The notes beneath the pieces were generated by a model, which made no database searches, had not been told where the DNA came from, and was given only the letters and a program-made list of their open reading frames with translations. A program made the position numbers and the translations under genes. Below, piece after piece: positions 18,809-29,300 of a stretch of 64,000 bases of DNA (its first letter is position 1; every line of letters starts with the position of its first letter). This DNA comes from Amycolatopsis umgeniensis (lineage in GTDB: Bacteria; Actinomycetota; Actinomycetes; Mycobacteriales; Pseudonocardiaceae), in the NCBI RefSeq assembly GCF_014205155.1, contig NZ_JACHMX010000001.1, positions 2,976,001-3,040,000 on the forward strand, in the 5' to 3' direction.

Positions 18809-19993
18809 ATGCACGACGGCAGTGGCCGCATCGCGGTGCAGAATCTGAGCAAGCAGTTCGGTGCGGTCAACGCGGTCCAGAATCTCAGCTTCACGGTGGA
18901 GCCGGGTTCGGTGACCGGGTTCCTGGGACCCAACGGGGCCGGGAAGACCACGACGCTCCGGATGCTGCTCGGGCTGGTGACGCCCACGAACGGCACGGCG
19001 ACCATCAACGGGCGCCCGCACGACCAGCTGGGGACTCCGGCGAGGGTCGTCGGTTCGGTGCTGGAGAACGAGGGCTTCCACCCGGGACGCACGGCGCGGA
19101 ACCACCTGCGCGTGTACTCGGCGGCGATCGGGATGCCGGATCAGCGGGTGGACGAGGTGCTGGGCCTGGTCGGCCTGTCCTCGGCGGCGGACCGCAAGGC
19201 GGGCGGGTTCTCGCTCGGCATGCGGCAGCGGCTGGCGCTGGCGACGGCGTTGCTGGGGAATCCACAGGTGCTGGTGCTGGACGAGCCCACGAACGGTCTC
19301 GACCCCGAAGGCATCCTGTGGCTCCGGAACTTCCTGCGCGCGTATGCGCGTGAGGGGCGCACGGTGCTGGTCTCGAGCCACCTTCTGAACGAGGTGGAGC
19401 AGACGATCGACCAGGTCGTCATCATCAGCCAGGGCATGACGCGCTACAACGGCTCGCTGGACCAGTTGCGCAAGAGCAACCAGTCCCGGGTGCTGGTGCA
19501 GTCCGCCGACGCGAACGGCCTCGTCGCCGCGCTGCAGGAAGCGGGTATCACGCAGGTCTCGCCGATGCCGGACGGCCGGGTCGCGGTCTCCGGTGCGACG
19601 GTGCAGCAGATCGGTGACATCTCCGCCAAGGCGAGCATCGCGGTCTACGGCATGCAGGAGGAGACAGCCGACCTGGAGCGGATGTTCTTCCAGCTGACCC
19701 AGGGCCAGTACGCGGCGCCGCCGCCCGGGTTCCAGCAGGGCCCGCCGCCGGGCTACCAGGGGCCGCCTCCTGGTTATCAGGGCCCGCCGCCCGGATATCA
19801 GGCGCCGCCTCCCGGCTACGCGCCGCAGAACACGCCGCCGCCCGGTTTCGCGCCGCCGAACACCCCGGCTCCCGGTTTCGCGCCGCCGCAGCAGTACCAG
19901 CAGCAGGGTCAGCCGCCGCAGTACCAGCAGGCGCCGCCTCAGCAGCAGGCGCAGCAGCAGGGCCAGAACGAGGGCTGGGGAGGCCAGGGCTGA
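18809..19993 (+). CDS. ABC transporter ATPase with a Pro/Gly/Tyr/Gln-rich C-terminal tail
   Basis: A 394-residue ATPase. Walker A GPNGAGKTT, signature LGMRQRLALA (the LSGGQ position is degenerate) and Walker B VLVLDEPTNGLDPEG are present, as in DrrA/CcmA-type exporters of small molecules. From about residue 295 it carries an atypical tail with repeated PPPGYQG units followed by Gln-rich sequence. ATG 18809 follows AAGGGGA; an ATG 13 codons upstream is less likely. The stop overlaps the permease start (TGATG), so this is a two-gene transporter operon. Substrate unknown. Confidence 0.92.
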   Translation: MHDGSGRIAVQNLSKQFGAVNAVQNLSFTVEPGSVTGFLGPNGAGKTTTLRMLLGLVTPTNGTATINGRPHDQLGTPARVVGSVLENEGFHPGRTARNHLRVYSAAIGMPDQRVDEVLGLVGLSSAADRKAGGFSLGMRQRLALATALLGNPQVLVLDEPTNGLDPEGILWLRNFLRAYAREGRTVLVSSHLLNEVEQTIDQVVIISQGMTRYNGSLDQLRKSNQSRVLVQSADANGLVAALQEAGITQVSPMPDGRVAVSGATVQQIGDISAKASIAVYGMQEETADLERMFFQLTQGQYAAPPPGFQQGPPPGYQGPPPGYQGPPPGYQAPPPGYAPQNTPPPGFAPPNTPAPGFAPPQQYQQQGQPPQYQQAPPQQQAQQQGQNEGWGGQG

Positions 19994-20877
19994 TGGGCAA
20001 CCTGATCAAGGCGGAGTTCCGCAAGACGCTCACGCTCAAGGCGTGGTGGGCGCTGATGATCCCCGCGGTGGTCTTCGCTTTCGCGTTCGCCCTGTTCTGG
20101 GGCATGGTCACCAACGACTTCAGCGACTTCCTCGGCCGCTCCGACACTCGTGAACTGACCGAAGCGCTCGGCATCTCGACCGGTGAACTGCCCGTCGGCC
20201 TGCTCGCCCTCGGGCACGGCATCAACATCGGCACGATGATCCCGATCATCTTCGGTGTCTTCGCGCTCGCCGGCGAGTACACGAAGAAGACGATCACCAC
20301 GACGTTCCTCACCGCCCCGAACCGGGTCTCGGCGTTGAGCGCGAAGATGATCACCTACGTCGCCTGGGGCGCGATCTACGGCGTCATCATCGTGGGCGCG
20401 GCGAGCATCGGCACCGTGATCACGGTCGACAGCGAGCGTCTGCCGACGGCGGGCCAGTGGCTGGGCGTGCTCGGCGCGGGTGTCCTCGCGACGATCCTGG
20501 CGACCCTGTTCGGTATCGGGGTCGGCGCGGTCTGGCGCAGCGTGATCGGCAGCATCATCACGCTGACCATCTGGATGCTCGTGGTCGAGAACGTCCTGGT
20601 GTTCGTGTCCTTCGGGGCCTGGGACATCACGTGGCTGGGCGGGGTCCTGCCGAACGGCACGGTCAACGGCATCGTGGGCGCCATCGGCGCGGAAGCGTTC
20701 GGCGCCGCCGGCGTGAAGGTGCCGGGTCTGCAGGACGAGACGGCGTGGGCGCTGCAGTACGCGGCCGGCGCCCCCGGCGCGTTCTCCTGGTGGGCCTCGG
20801 CGCTCATCTTCTTCGGCTGGACGATGGTCTTCTTCCTCGCCGGCTGGGCCGTGAACCAGAAGAAGGACATCACTTGA
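19993..20877 (+). CDS. ABC-2 type transporter permease
   Basis: A 294-residue integral membrane protein with about six hydrophobic segments (for example ALMIPAVVFAFAFALFWGMV near the start and IFFGWTMVFFLAGWAV at the end). It begins MGNLIKAEFRKTLTLKAWW, a typical amphipathic entry helix of ABC-2 permeases. It pairs with the ATPase upstream. A hairpin with 22-base arms follows at 20892-20970. Confidence 0.9.
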   Translation: MGNLIKAEFRKTLTLKAWWALMIPAVVFAFAFALFWGMVTNDFSDFLGRSDTRELTEALGISTGELPVGLLALGHGINIGTMIPIIFGVFALAGEYTKKTITTTFLTAPNRVSALSAKMITYVAWGAIYGVIIVGAASIGTVITVDSERLPTAGQWLGVLGAGVLATILATLFGIGVGAVWRSVIGSIITLTIWMLVVENVLVFVSFGAWDITWLGGVLPNGTVNGIVGAIGAEAFGAAGVKVPGLQDETAWALQYAAGAPGAFSWWASALIFFGWTMVFFLAGWAVNQKKDIT

Positions 20878-20891
20878 TTGATCGCGCGCTG

Positions 20892-20970
20892 ACGTAAACG
20901 TGCCGAAGGGGCGTCGGACCGCTTCAACCTGCGGGTTGGGCGGGAAGGCGCCCCTTCATCACGTTTACGT
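20892..20970 (+). terminator. terminator of the ABC-2 operon
   Basis: Arms at 20892-20913 and 20949-20970 (ACGTAAACGTG..GAAGGGGCG and its complement) pair at 20 of 22 positions. Located 15 bp past the permease stop. Between here and 21138 there is a second small hairpin, CACCTCC-CTGTA-GGAGGTG (21065-21083). Confidence 0.7.
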
Positions 20971-21138
20971 GGGCCTTCGGCCCGAAAGAGGGCGCGCGAC
21001 GGGTGAAGTCTCCGTCGGGCGCGGGGCGCCCTTGGGGAGACCGTTCGGTGGAGTCGAAGTGGGTCACCTCCCTGTAGGAGGTGGATCACGTCCTGCGGAA
21101 CGGCCGATCCTGTCGGTGGAGCCGCCTAGGCTGACGGG

Positions 21139-24100
21139 GTGACTTCTGCTCCACCTCGCCCGCGTCAAGCCAGTCCGGCACGTGAGACGGCCCCGGTGCC
21201 CACCGGAGGCTGGATCCGCCGCCTGGCCGCTTCGTGCTGGAAACATCCCTGGCTGGTCGTACTGTCGCTGGGCGCGGCGATCATCGGCGTCGGGCTGCAG
21301 GCCGCCGGTCCGCTGCTGATCCGGGAGGCGCTCGACGACGCCGTCGCGGGTGAAACCTCCCGTCTGGGCCTGCTCGCCGCCGTCATGGCGATCCTGCAGG
21401 TGCTGACCTTCGGCAACGCCTTCGCCCGCCGGTACGTCGGCGGGCGGCTGGCCCTCGACGTCCAGCACGATCTGCGCCGCCAGGTGTTCAACGCGGTCTC
21501 CCGGCTCGACGGCGGCAAACAGGACGCGTTGCGCACCGGGCAGGTCGCCTCGCGCGCGATCTCGGACCTGCAACTGGTCACCTCGGTCCTGATGCAGGTG
21601 CCGCTCTCGGCGGGTTCGGTGATCTTCGCGCTGTTGTCCCTCGGCGCGATGCTGTGGATGTCGCCGACGCTGACCCTGATCGCGATGGTGGTCGCCCCGG
21701 CGATCGCGATCATCATGGCGGTGAGCCGGAAGCGGCTCTTCCCCGCGACATGGGCGGCCCAGCAGCGCGCGGCCGACGTCGCGCAGCAGGTCGAGGAGAC
21801 CGTCACCGGCGTACGCGTCGTGAAGGGCTTCGGCCAGGAGGCGCGCGAAGTCGCGAAGCTGGAGAAGACGGCGAAGAAGCTCTTCGCCGAACGCATGCGC
21901 GCGGCGCGGCTTTCCTCTTTGCCGACGGCCACGACAGCGGCGCTGCCCGCGGCGGGTCAGGTCGCGGTGCTGGCGGTCGGCGGCGTCCTCGCGTTGAAGG
22001 GCGAGGTCAGCCTCGGCACCTTCTTGGCGTTCGCGACGTACCTCTCCATCCTGATCGGCCCGGCGAGGATGATCTCGAGCCTCGTCGTCCAGGCCCAGCT
22101 GACCAGGGCGGGCGCGGAAAGGGTCAACGAACTGATCGACGCGCAGCCGGACGTCGTCGACAGCCCGGACGCGCGGCCGCTGCCCGAGGGCCCTCTCGGT
22201 GTCCGGCTGGAGGACGTCTCCTTCGGCTACACGCGGTCGGATCCGGTGCTCGACGGTCTCACCCTGGAGGCCCTGCCCGGCGAAACACTCGCGCTGGTCG
22301 GCACCGCCGGTTCGGGCAAGTCGACGATCTCCCTGCTGCTGCCCCGTTTCTACGACGTGCACAGCGGTTCGGTCCAGGTCGGCGACCTCGACGTCCGCGA
22401 CATTCGGCAGCACGACCTGCGCAGCGTGATCGGCGTGGTCTTCGAGGAGGCGTTCCTGTTCTCCTCGTCGGTGCGCGACAACATCGCCTACGGCAGGCCG
22501 GACGCGAGCGACGAGGAGATCCGCGCGGCCGCGCGGGCGGCGGAAGCGGACGAGTTCATCCAGCGCCTTCCCGAAGGGTACGAAACGCTCGTCGGCGAGC
22601 GCGGCCTCACGTTGTCCGGCGGGCAGCGCCAACGGCTCGGCCTGGCCAGGGCATTGATGACAGACCCGCGCGTGCTGGTCCTCGACGACGCGACGTCCGC
22701 CATCGACACGGTCACCGAAGCGGCGATCCACGACACGCTGCGCTCGGTCACCGCGAGCCGCACGACGCTCCTGATCGCGCACCGCCGCTCCACCCTCGCC
22801 CTCGCCGACCGGATCGCCGTGCTGGACAAGGGCCGCGTCGTCGACGTCGGCACCGAAGAAGAACTGCTCGCGCGCTGCCCGCTGTTCCGCGAACTCGTCG
22901 CGGGCCCGGGCGACGACGTCGAGGAGCCGCATCGCTGTGAGGGTCTCGATTGCGGCCCCGCGGGGATCACGCCCGCCCTGTGGCCGGAGCAGGACAAGGC
23001 CGACGAACTGGCGGGCGAGCGGAAGGGCACCGGCGGCGAATGGGACGTCGACCTGCCGCCGAGCGAGGAACTCATCGAAGGCGTCCGGAAACTGCCGCCC
23101 GCCACGGATGTCCCCCGGCTGCCGGGCACCGACGTCACCGCTCCCGAACCGAAGTTCCGCCTCGGCCGCCTGCTGAAACCGGTGCGCGGACCGCTCGCCG
23201 TGGTGATCGGCCTGGTCGCCGCGGACGCGCTGGCCACCATCGCGATGCCCGCGTTGTACCAGCACGGCATCGACAGCGGGGTGCGCGCCGGAGCGGAGGC
23301 GGTGATCTGGCTGACCGCCGCGGTCGGCGCGCTGGTGATCCTCGCGGACTGGCTGGTGGTCTACCTCCAGACCAAGATGACGGCGCGGGTCGGCGAGACG
23401 GTGCTGTACTCGCTGCGCGTGCGCAGTTACTCCCACCTGCAGCGGCTCGGGCTCGACTTCTACGAACGCGAGCTGTCCGGGAAGATCATGACCAGGATGA
23501 CCACGGACGTCGACGCGCTCTCGACGTTCCTGCAGACCGGTGTCGCACAGGCCGTGGTGAGCGCGCTGACACTGGTCGGGATCGCGGCGGCGCTGATGAT
23601 CACCGACATCGGGCTGGCGACGTACGCGCTCGCGGTGCTGCCGATCCTCATCGTGGCGACGGTGATCTTCCGCCGCGCTTCCTCGAAGGCGTACACCGAA
23701 GCCCGGGAACGCGTCAGCGTGGTCAACGCGGACATGCAGGAGAACGTGAACGGGCTGCGGGTCGCGCAGGCGTACACGCGCGAAGAGCGGACGGCGGAGA
23801 AGTTCGCTTCCCGCAGCGACGAGTACCGGCGTTCACGGCTTCGCGCCCAGCGCCTTGTCGCGACGTACTTCCCTTTCGCGGCAATGCTTTCCGGTCTGGC
23901 CGAGGTGGTCGTGCTGATCGTCGGCGCGAACCGGGTCGCGGCGGGCACGCTGTCGGCCGGTGTGCTGGTGGCGTTCCTGTTGTACCTGGGCCAGTTCTTC
24001 TCGCCGATCCAGCAACTGTCCTCGGTGTTCGACGGCTATCAGCAGGCGCGGGTCGGGCTGTCGCGCATCGGCGATCTGCTGCGCACGCCGACTTCCGTTC

Positions 24101-24861
24101 CGGAGGCGGGGAAACCGGTCGCGGTCCCGGAGCGGCTACGGGGCGAGGTCTCCTTCAAGGACGTCGATTTCGCTTACACGGCAACGGACGAGCCCGCCCT
24201 GTCGCAGTTTTCCCTGGAGGTCGCGGCCGGGGAGACCGTCGCCCTGGTCGGGGCGACGGGCGCCGGGAAGTCGACAGCGGTGAAGCTCGTCGCGCGTTTC
24301 TACGACGCGACGGGCGGCGTGGTCCGCATCGACGGAACCGACATCCGCGAATACGATCTGGCCGCCCTGCGCACGCGAATGGGCGTGGTACCCCAGGAAG
24401 CGCATCTGTTCTCGGGGACGGTCGCGGACAATGTGCGCTACGGCAGGCCTTCCGCGACGGACGCGGAGGTCGAGGAGGCCGTCCGGTCCGTCGGCGCGCT
24501 CGACGGTGTCGCCGCGCTCCCCGCCGGTTTCCACCAGCCCGTCGGTGAACGCGGACGGTCGCTTTCGGCCGGGCAGCGGCAACTCGTCGCGCTCGCCCGC
24601 GCCGAACTCGTCGACCCGGACGTCCTCCTGCTCGACGAAGCGACCGCGGCGCTGGACCCGTCCACCGAAGCCGCCGTCCTGCGCGCGACCGAACAACTCG
24701 CGCGGCGCCGCACGACCTTCGTGGTCGCGCACCGCCTCGCCACCGCCGCCAAAGCGGACCGGATCGTCGTCCTGGATCACGGGCGGATCATCGAGCAGGG
24801 CACGCATACGGAACTGGTCGCGGCGAACGGCCACTACGCACGCCTGTGGGCCCTGGGCTGA
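21139..24861 (+). CDS. fused full-length ABC multidrug/lipid exporter (Rv0194-like)
   Basis: 1240 residues containing two complete TMD-NBD units that usually occur as separate half-transporters. Unit 1 (about 1-590): six-helix membrane domain, Walker A GTAGSGKST, signature LSGGQRQRLGLARAL, Walker B VLVLDDATSAID. Unit 2 (about 660-1240): Walker A GATGAGKST, signature LSAGQRQLVALARA, Walker B VLLLDEATAALD. The catalytic Glu of NBD1 is Asp and NBD2 has LSAGQ instead of LSGGQ, so the two ATP sites are unequal, as in asymmetric exporters such as TM287/288. GTG start at 21139. Substrate unknown; M. tuberculosis Rv0194 is a similar fused drug exporter. Confidence 0.92.
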   Translation: MTSAPPRPRQASPARETAPVPTGGWIRRLAASCWKHPWLVVLSLGAAIIGVGLQAAGPLLIREALDDAVAGETSRLGLLAAVMAILQVLTFGNAFARRYVGGRLALDVQHDLRRQVFNAVSRLDGGKQDALRTGQVASRAISDLQLVTSVLMQVPLSAGSVIFALLSLGAMLWMSPTLTLIAMVVAPAIAIIMAVSRKRLFPATWAAQQRAADVAQQVEETVTGVRVVKGFGQEAREVAKLEKTAKKLFAERMRAARLSSLPTATTAALPAAGQVAVLAVGGVLALKGEVSLGTFLAFATYLSILIGPARMISSLVVQAQLTRAGAERVNELIDAQPDVVDSPDARPLPEGPLGVRLEDVSFGYTRSDPVLDGLTLEALPGETLALVGTAGSGKSTISLLLPRFYDVHSGSVQVGDLDVRDIRQHDLRSVIGVVFEEAFLFSSSVRDNIAYGRPDASDEEIRAAARAAEADEFIQRLPEGYETLVGERGLTLSGGQRQRLGLARALMTDPRVLVLDDATSAIDTVTEAAIHDTLRSVTASRTTLLIAHRRSTLALADRIAVLDKGRVVDVGTEEELLARCPLFRELVAGPGDDVEEPHRCEGLDCGPAGITPALWPEQDKADELAGERKGTGGEWDVDLPPSEELIEGVRKLPPATDVPRLPGTDVTAPEPKFRLGRLLKPVRGPLAVVIGLVAADALATIAMPALYQHGIDSGVRAGAEAVIWLTAAVGALVILADWLVVYLQTKMTARVGETVLYSLRVRSYSHLQRLGLDFYERELSGKIMTRMTTDVDALSTFLQTGVAQAVVSALTLVGIAAALMITDIGLATYALAVLPILIVATVIFRRASSKAYTEARERVSVVNADMQENVNGLRVAQAYTREERTAEKFASRSDEYRRSRLRAQRLVATYFPFAAMLSGLAEVVVLIVGANRVAAGTLSAGVLVAFLLYLGQFFSPIQQLSSVFDGYQQARVGLSRIGDLLRTPTSVPEAGKPVAVPERLRGEVSFKDVDFAYTATDEPALSQFSLEVAAGETVALVGATGAGKSTAVKLVARFYDATGGVVRIDGTDIREYDLAALRTRMGVVPQEAHLFSGTVADNVRYGRPSATDAEVEEAVRSVGALDGVAALPAGFHQPVGERGRSLSAGQRQLVALARAELVDPDVLLLDEATAALDPSTEAAVLRATEQLARRRTTFVVAHRLATAAKADRIVVLDHGRIIEQGTHTELVAANGHYARLWALG

Positions 24862-24886
24862 GTTCTGCTTCCCGGCGAGACACCGC

Positions 24887-25011
24887 ACTCACGTGATCGG
24901 AGACGGAACTCGCGTGATCAGGGACCGCACACCCGAGTGCGGCCTCCAGTCACATGAGATCCGCCTCCAATCACGCGAGTCCGGTCCCTGATCACGCGAG
25001 TCACGCCTCCC
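24887..25011. repeat. inverted repeat with ACTCGCGTGATCAGGGACC arms
   Basis: Perfect 19-bp arms at 24908-24926 and 24983-25001 share the CTCGCGTGATCAG core of the 3110 tandem repeat, with further partial copies (TCACGTGATC, TCACATGAGAT) between. It lies in the 255-bp spacer after the ABC exporter; no gene is present there. Confidence 0.85.
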
Positions 25012-25116
25012 CCGGCCGCGAACCCTCGCGCCGCAATGCCATGAGCCCGGCATGCGCCGCCGGGCGAGACAATTTCGGTCGCGTTCGAACACCACACCTG
25101 TCACGCTGAACGGCAA

Positions 25117-25686
25117 ATGAAAGAAGAGATCCCGGCGCGGCAGATCCGCGCCGTGCACACCGAAACCACGATCCGCGTCTATCAGGCGTATTCGCCGGCC
25201 ATCGCGGACGCCGCGCTGAAGGCGGGCACCTTCGTGCCGCCGTTCAAACGCGAGCGGATGACCTGGATCAAGCCGTCCTTCCTGTGGATGGCGTACCGCT
25301 GCGGCTGGGCGGCCAAGCCCGGGCAGGAACGCGTACTCGCCCTCGACATCACTCGCGAGGGCTTCGCGTGGGCACTCGAGCACTCGGCGCTCAGCCACTA
25401 CGACCGAGACGTCCACCCCGATCGGCAGACGTGGCAGCGAGAGGTCAAGGCCAGTCCGGTCCGCGTCCAGTGGGATCCGGAACGCGGCATCCGCCTCGGC
25501 CCGCTCAAGCACCGTTCGCTCCAGATGGGCCTGAGTGGCGAGGCCGTCGATCGCTATGTCGACAAATGGATCACCACGGTCACCGACGTCACCGCGACCA
25601 TGCGTGAGATCGGGGCTCTCGTCGCGGCGAATCGCATCGACGAGGCCGAAGCGCTGCTACCCGCGGAGCGCCCGTACAGCGCCTAG
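25117..25686 (+). CDS. DUF4291 family protein
   Basis: A 189-residue soluble protein matching the DUF4291 pattern: IRAVHTETTIRVYQAYSPAI at the N-terminus, ERMTWIKPSFLWMAYRCGWA, then VQWDPERGIRLGPLKHRSLQ and the end NRIDEAEALLPAERPY. The function of the family is not established. ATG 25117 is the natural start. Its stop overlaps the convergent 88-residue gene tail to tail by 3 bases. Confidence 0.85.
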   Translation: MKEEIPARQIRAVHTETTIRVYQAYSPAIADAALKAGTFVPPFKRERMTWIKPSFLWMAYRCGWAAKPGQERVLALDITREGFAWALEHSALSHYDRDVHPDRQTWQREVKASPVRVQWDPERGIRLGPLKHRSLQMGLSGEAVDRYVDKWITTVTDVTATMREIGALVAANRIDEAEALLPAERPYSA

Positions 25687-25949
25687 AGCCGCCACTTGAG
25701 GCCGCTCATCCCGGCGACCTCGAGATCCCGCTCCGAGGCCCACCGGAAGGTTCCGGGCCGGACGTGCACCCCGGCCGTCACCGCCCAGTCCGGCTCGTCG
25801 GGCTCGACGTGCTCCATCTCCTTGAAGTCGGAGAGCGTCGGCCACACCGCGGAGCACGAGTCGCACATCAGCACGACCTTGCCGGACTCGGTGACCAAGG
25901 GGCGCACTCGCCCCTCGTCCCAGAACGACGGACACTCGTCCAGCCACAT
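25683..25949 (-). CDS. small hypothetical protein with a CxxC knuckle
   Basis: 88 residues: MWLDECPSFWDEGRVRPLV, then VLMCDSCSAVWP, a single CxxC that could hold zinc with the earlier Cys, followed by an acidic stretch and the end MSGLKWRL. Not a named family. The ATG at 25949 is preferred over one 13 codons upstream because coding-like sequence begins there. Convergent with the DUF4291 gene. Confidence 0.6.
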   Translation of the reverse strand: MWLDECPSFWDEGRVRPLVTESGKVVLMCDSCSAVWPTLSDFKEMEHVEPDEPDWAVTAGVHVRPGTFRWASERDLEVAGMSGLKWRL

Positions 25950-26322
25950 CGACTGCCACCACCCTCGTGGGCGACCGGCGGCCGGCACGACACCGGCCGC
26001 ATCCTCCGCTCAGCAAAACCCGCCGACGTGAACTCCAGGCGGTCCGGGCACGACCACTTTACCAACCTTTACCGTCCAATCAGTGATCTGACCTGCACAG
26101 ACGGTGAAACGACACCAAAGGTCCCCCGCTCCCCCGAACGGCCGCGGCCCGGTCGGCCGAGTGCTTCGGTTTCGATCTCTTGATCGAGACAGTGACCCAT
26201 CGCCTAGTGCGCCACGCCTCACACAGGCCAGTTCCATCACACGGCCGCCACCGAGGGGGTTAGCCTGGTAGGCGCATCAGCGGTGTTCAAGATCTCGAGA
26301 CGGATAGAGGCGAGTCCAAGCC
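25950..26322. other. 373-bp upstream region of kgd
   Basis: No gene supported on either strand. It contains a small palindrome TCGATCTCTTGATCGA (26172-26187) that may be an operator or a hairpin. The kgd promoter presumably lies between there and 26322. Base composition is slightly lower in GC than flanking genes. Confidence 0.5.
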
Positions 26323-29300
26323 GTGTCCAGCAGCAGCCCTGCGTCACAATTCGGCCCCAACGAGTGGGTTGTCGAGGAAATGTACGACCAGTTCCTCGCC
26401 GACCCCACCTCAGTCGATGCCGCCTGGCACGACTTCTTCGCGGACTTCAAGCCAACGCAGGCCGCGCAGACGAAGGCTGACGACGCACGTCAGACCTCCG
26501 CGGAGACCGCGAAGGAGGGCTCGGGCGCCAACGGCCAGGCCTCCACGCCGTCGCCGCAGACGGTCCGCAACGCCGAGTCCACCGCGAAGCAGACCGCTCC
26601 GACGAAGCCGGCCCCGAAGACCGAAGCGAAGCCGGCCGCGAAGCCCGCTCCGAAGGCCGCGGCACCCAAGGCCGCTGAGAAGGCGCCCGCCAAGCCCGCC
26701 GAGAAGGACGCCGAGCCGGAGTCGAAGCAGCTCCGCGGCGCCGCGGCGGCGATCGCGAAGAACATGGACGCCTCGCTGTCCGTGCCCACGGCGACGAGTG
26801 TGCGCGCGGTCCCGGCGAAGCTGATGGCCGACAACCGCATCGTCATCAACAACCACCTCAAGCGCACGCGTGGCGGCAAGATCTCCTTCACGCACCTCAT
26901 CGGCTACGCGATGGTCCGTGCGCTGAAGAACTTCCCGAACATGAACCGGCACTACCAGCTGATCGACGGGAAGCCGTTCGCGATCACGCCGGAGCACGTG
27001 AACTTCGGTCTCGCGATCGACATGAAGGGCAAGGAAGGCTCCCGCACGCTCGTCGTGGCCTCCATCAAGGCCACCGAGAACATGACCTTCATGCAGTTCT
27101 GGCAGGCCTACGAGGAGATCGTCAAGAAGGCCCGCAACGGCAAGCTGACCGCCGACGACTTCGCCGGCACCACGATCTCGCTGACCAACCCCGGCGGCAT
27201 CGGCACCAACCACTCGGTGCCCCGTCTGCAGGCCGGTCAGGGCGCGATCATCGGCGTCGGCGCCATGCAGTACCCGGCGCACTTCGAGGGCACCAGCGAG
27301 AAGGCCCTCGTCGACCTCGGCGTGTCGAAGATCATGACGCTGACCTCGACGTATGACCACCGCATCATCCAGGGCGCGGAGTCGGGCGAGTTCCTCAAGC
27401 GGATCCACGAGCTGCTGCTCGGCGAAGACGGCTTCTACGACGACGTCTTCACCAGCCTGCGCCTGCCCTACGAGCCGATCCGCTGGGTCGCCGACATCCC
27501 GGACGGCCCGGTCGACAAGACCGCGCGCGTGATCGAGCTGATCGACGCCTTCCGCATGCGCGGTCACCTGATGGCCGACACCGACCCGCTGAACTACCGG
27601 CAGCGCAGCCACGCCGACCTCGACGTCCTCTCCCACGGCCTGACCCTGTGGGACCTGGACCGCGAGTTCCCGGTCGGCGGTTTCGCCGGTCAGGAGCGGA
27701 TGAAGCTGCGGGACATCCTCGGTGTCCTGCGCAACTCGTACTGCCGCACCGTCGGCATCGAGTACACGCACATCCTCGACCCCGAGGAGCGCCGCTGGAT
27801 CCAGGACCGCGTCGAGATCCCGCACGAGAAGCCGGACCCCGCCGTCCAGAAGTACGTGCTGTCGAAGCTCAACGCCGCCGAGGCGTTCGAGACCTTCCTG
27901 CAGACCAAGTACGTCGGCCAGAAGCGCTTCTCGCTCGAAGGCGGCGAGACGGCGATCCCGCTGCTCGACACGCTGCTGGACAAGGCCGCCGAGCACGAGC
28001 TCGACGAGGTCGTCATCGGCATGCCGCACCGCGGCCGCCTGAACGTGCTCGCGAACATCGTCGGCAAGCCGATCGCGCAGATCTTCCAGGAGTTCGAGGG
28101 CAACCTCGACCCGGGCCAGGCGCACGGTTCCGGTGACGTGAAGTACCACCTCGGCGCCGAGGGCAAGTACTTCCGCATGTTCGGCGACGGCGAGACCAAG
28201 GTGTCGCTGACAGCGAACCCGTCGCATCTGGAGACCGTCGACCCGGTCCTCGAGGGCATCGTCCGCGCGAAGCAGGACATCCTCGACAAGGGTGGCGAGG
28301 GCTTCACCGTCCTCCCGGTCCTCATGCACGGCGACGCGGCCTTCGCGGGCCAGGGTGTCGTGGCCGAGACGCTGAACCTGGCGCTGCTGCGCGGTTACCG
28401 CACCGGCGGCACCGTGCACGTCATCGTCAACAACCAGGTCGGTTTCACCACCGCGCCCGAGCACTCGCGTTCGAGCGAGTACGCCACCGACGTCGCGAAG
28501 ATGATCGGTTCGCCGATCTTCCACGTGAACGGTGACGACCCCGAAGCCGCGCACTGGGTGGCCAAGCTGGCCGTCGAGTACCGCCAGGCGTTCCACAAGG
28601 ACGTCGTGATCGACCTGATCTGCTACCGCCGCCGCGGTCACAACGAGGGCGACGACCCTTCGATGACCCAGCCCGCGATGTACGACATCATCGACACGAA
28701 GCGTTCGGTCCGGAAGACCTACACCGAATCGCTGATCGGCCGCGGCGACATCTCCGTCGAAGAGGCCGAGGCCGCGTTGCGCGACTTCTCCAGCCAGCTG
28801 GAGCACGTGTTCAACGAGGTCCGCGAGCTGGAGAAGCACGCGGCGAAGGCCAGCCCCTCGGTCGAAGAGGAGCAGCAGGTCCCGGCCAAGGTGCCCACGG
28901 CGACCACCTCCGAGGTCATCGAGCACATCGGCGACGCGTTCCTCAACGTCCCCGAAGGCTTCACCCCGCACCCGCGGGTCAAGCCGGTCATGGAGCGCCG
29001 CCACAAGATGTCCCGCGAAGGCGGCGTCGACTGGGCGTTCGGTGAGCTGCTCGCCTTCGGTTCGCTGGCGATGGAAGGCCGCCTCGTGCGGCTGTCCGGT
29101 CAGGACTCCCGCCGCGGCACCTTCACCCAGCGCCACTCGGTGCTGATCGACCGCAAGAACGGCCAGGAGTACTCGCCGCTGGCGAGCCTGGCCGAAGGTC
29201 AGGGCCGCGTGATGATCTACGACTCGGCGCTGTCCGAGTACGCGGCTGTCGGCTTCGAGTACGGCTACTCCGTGGCCAACTCCGAAGCGCTGGTCATGTG

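Noticed and set aside
21064..23436. A 790-codon minus-strand frame opposite the ABC exporter
   Set aside because: Same antisense artefact; no family motif, no ribosome site, and it crosses the ABC-2 terminator side.
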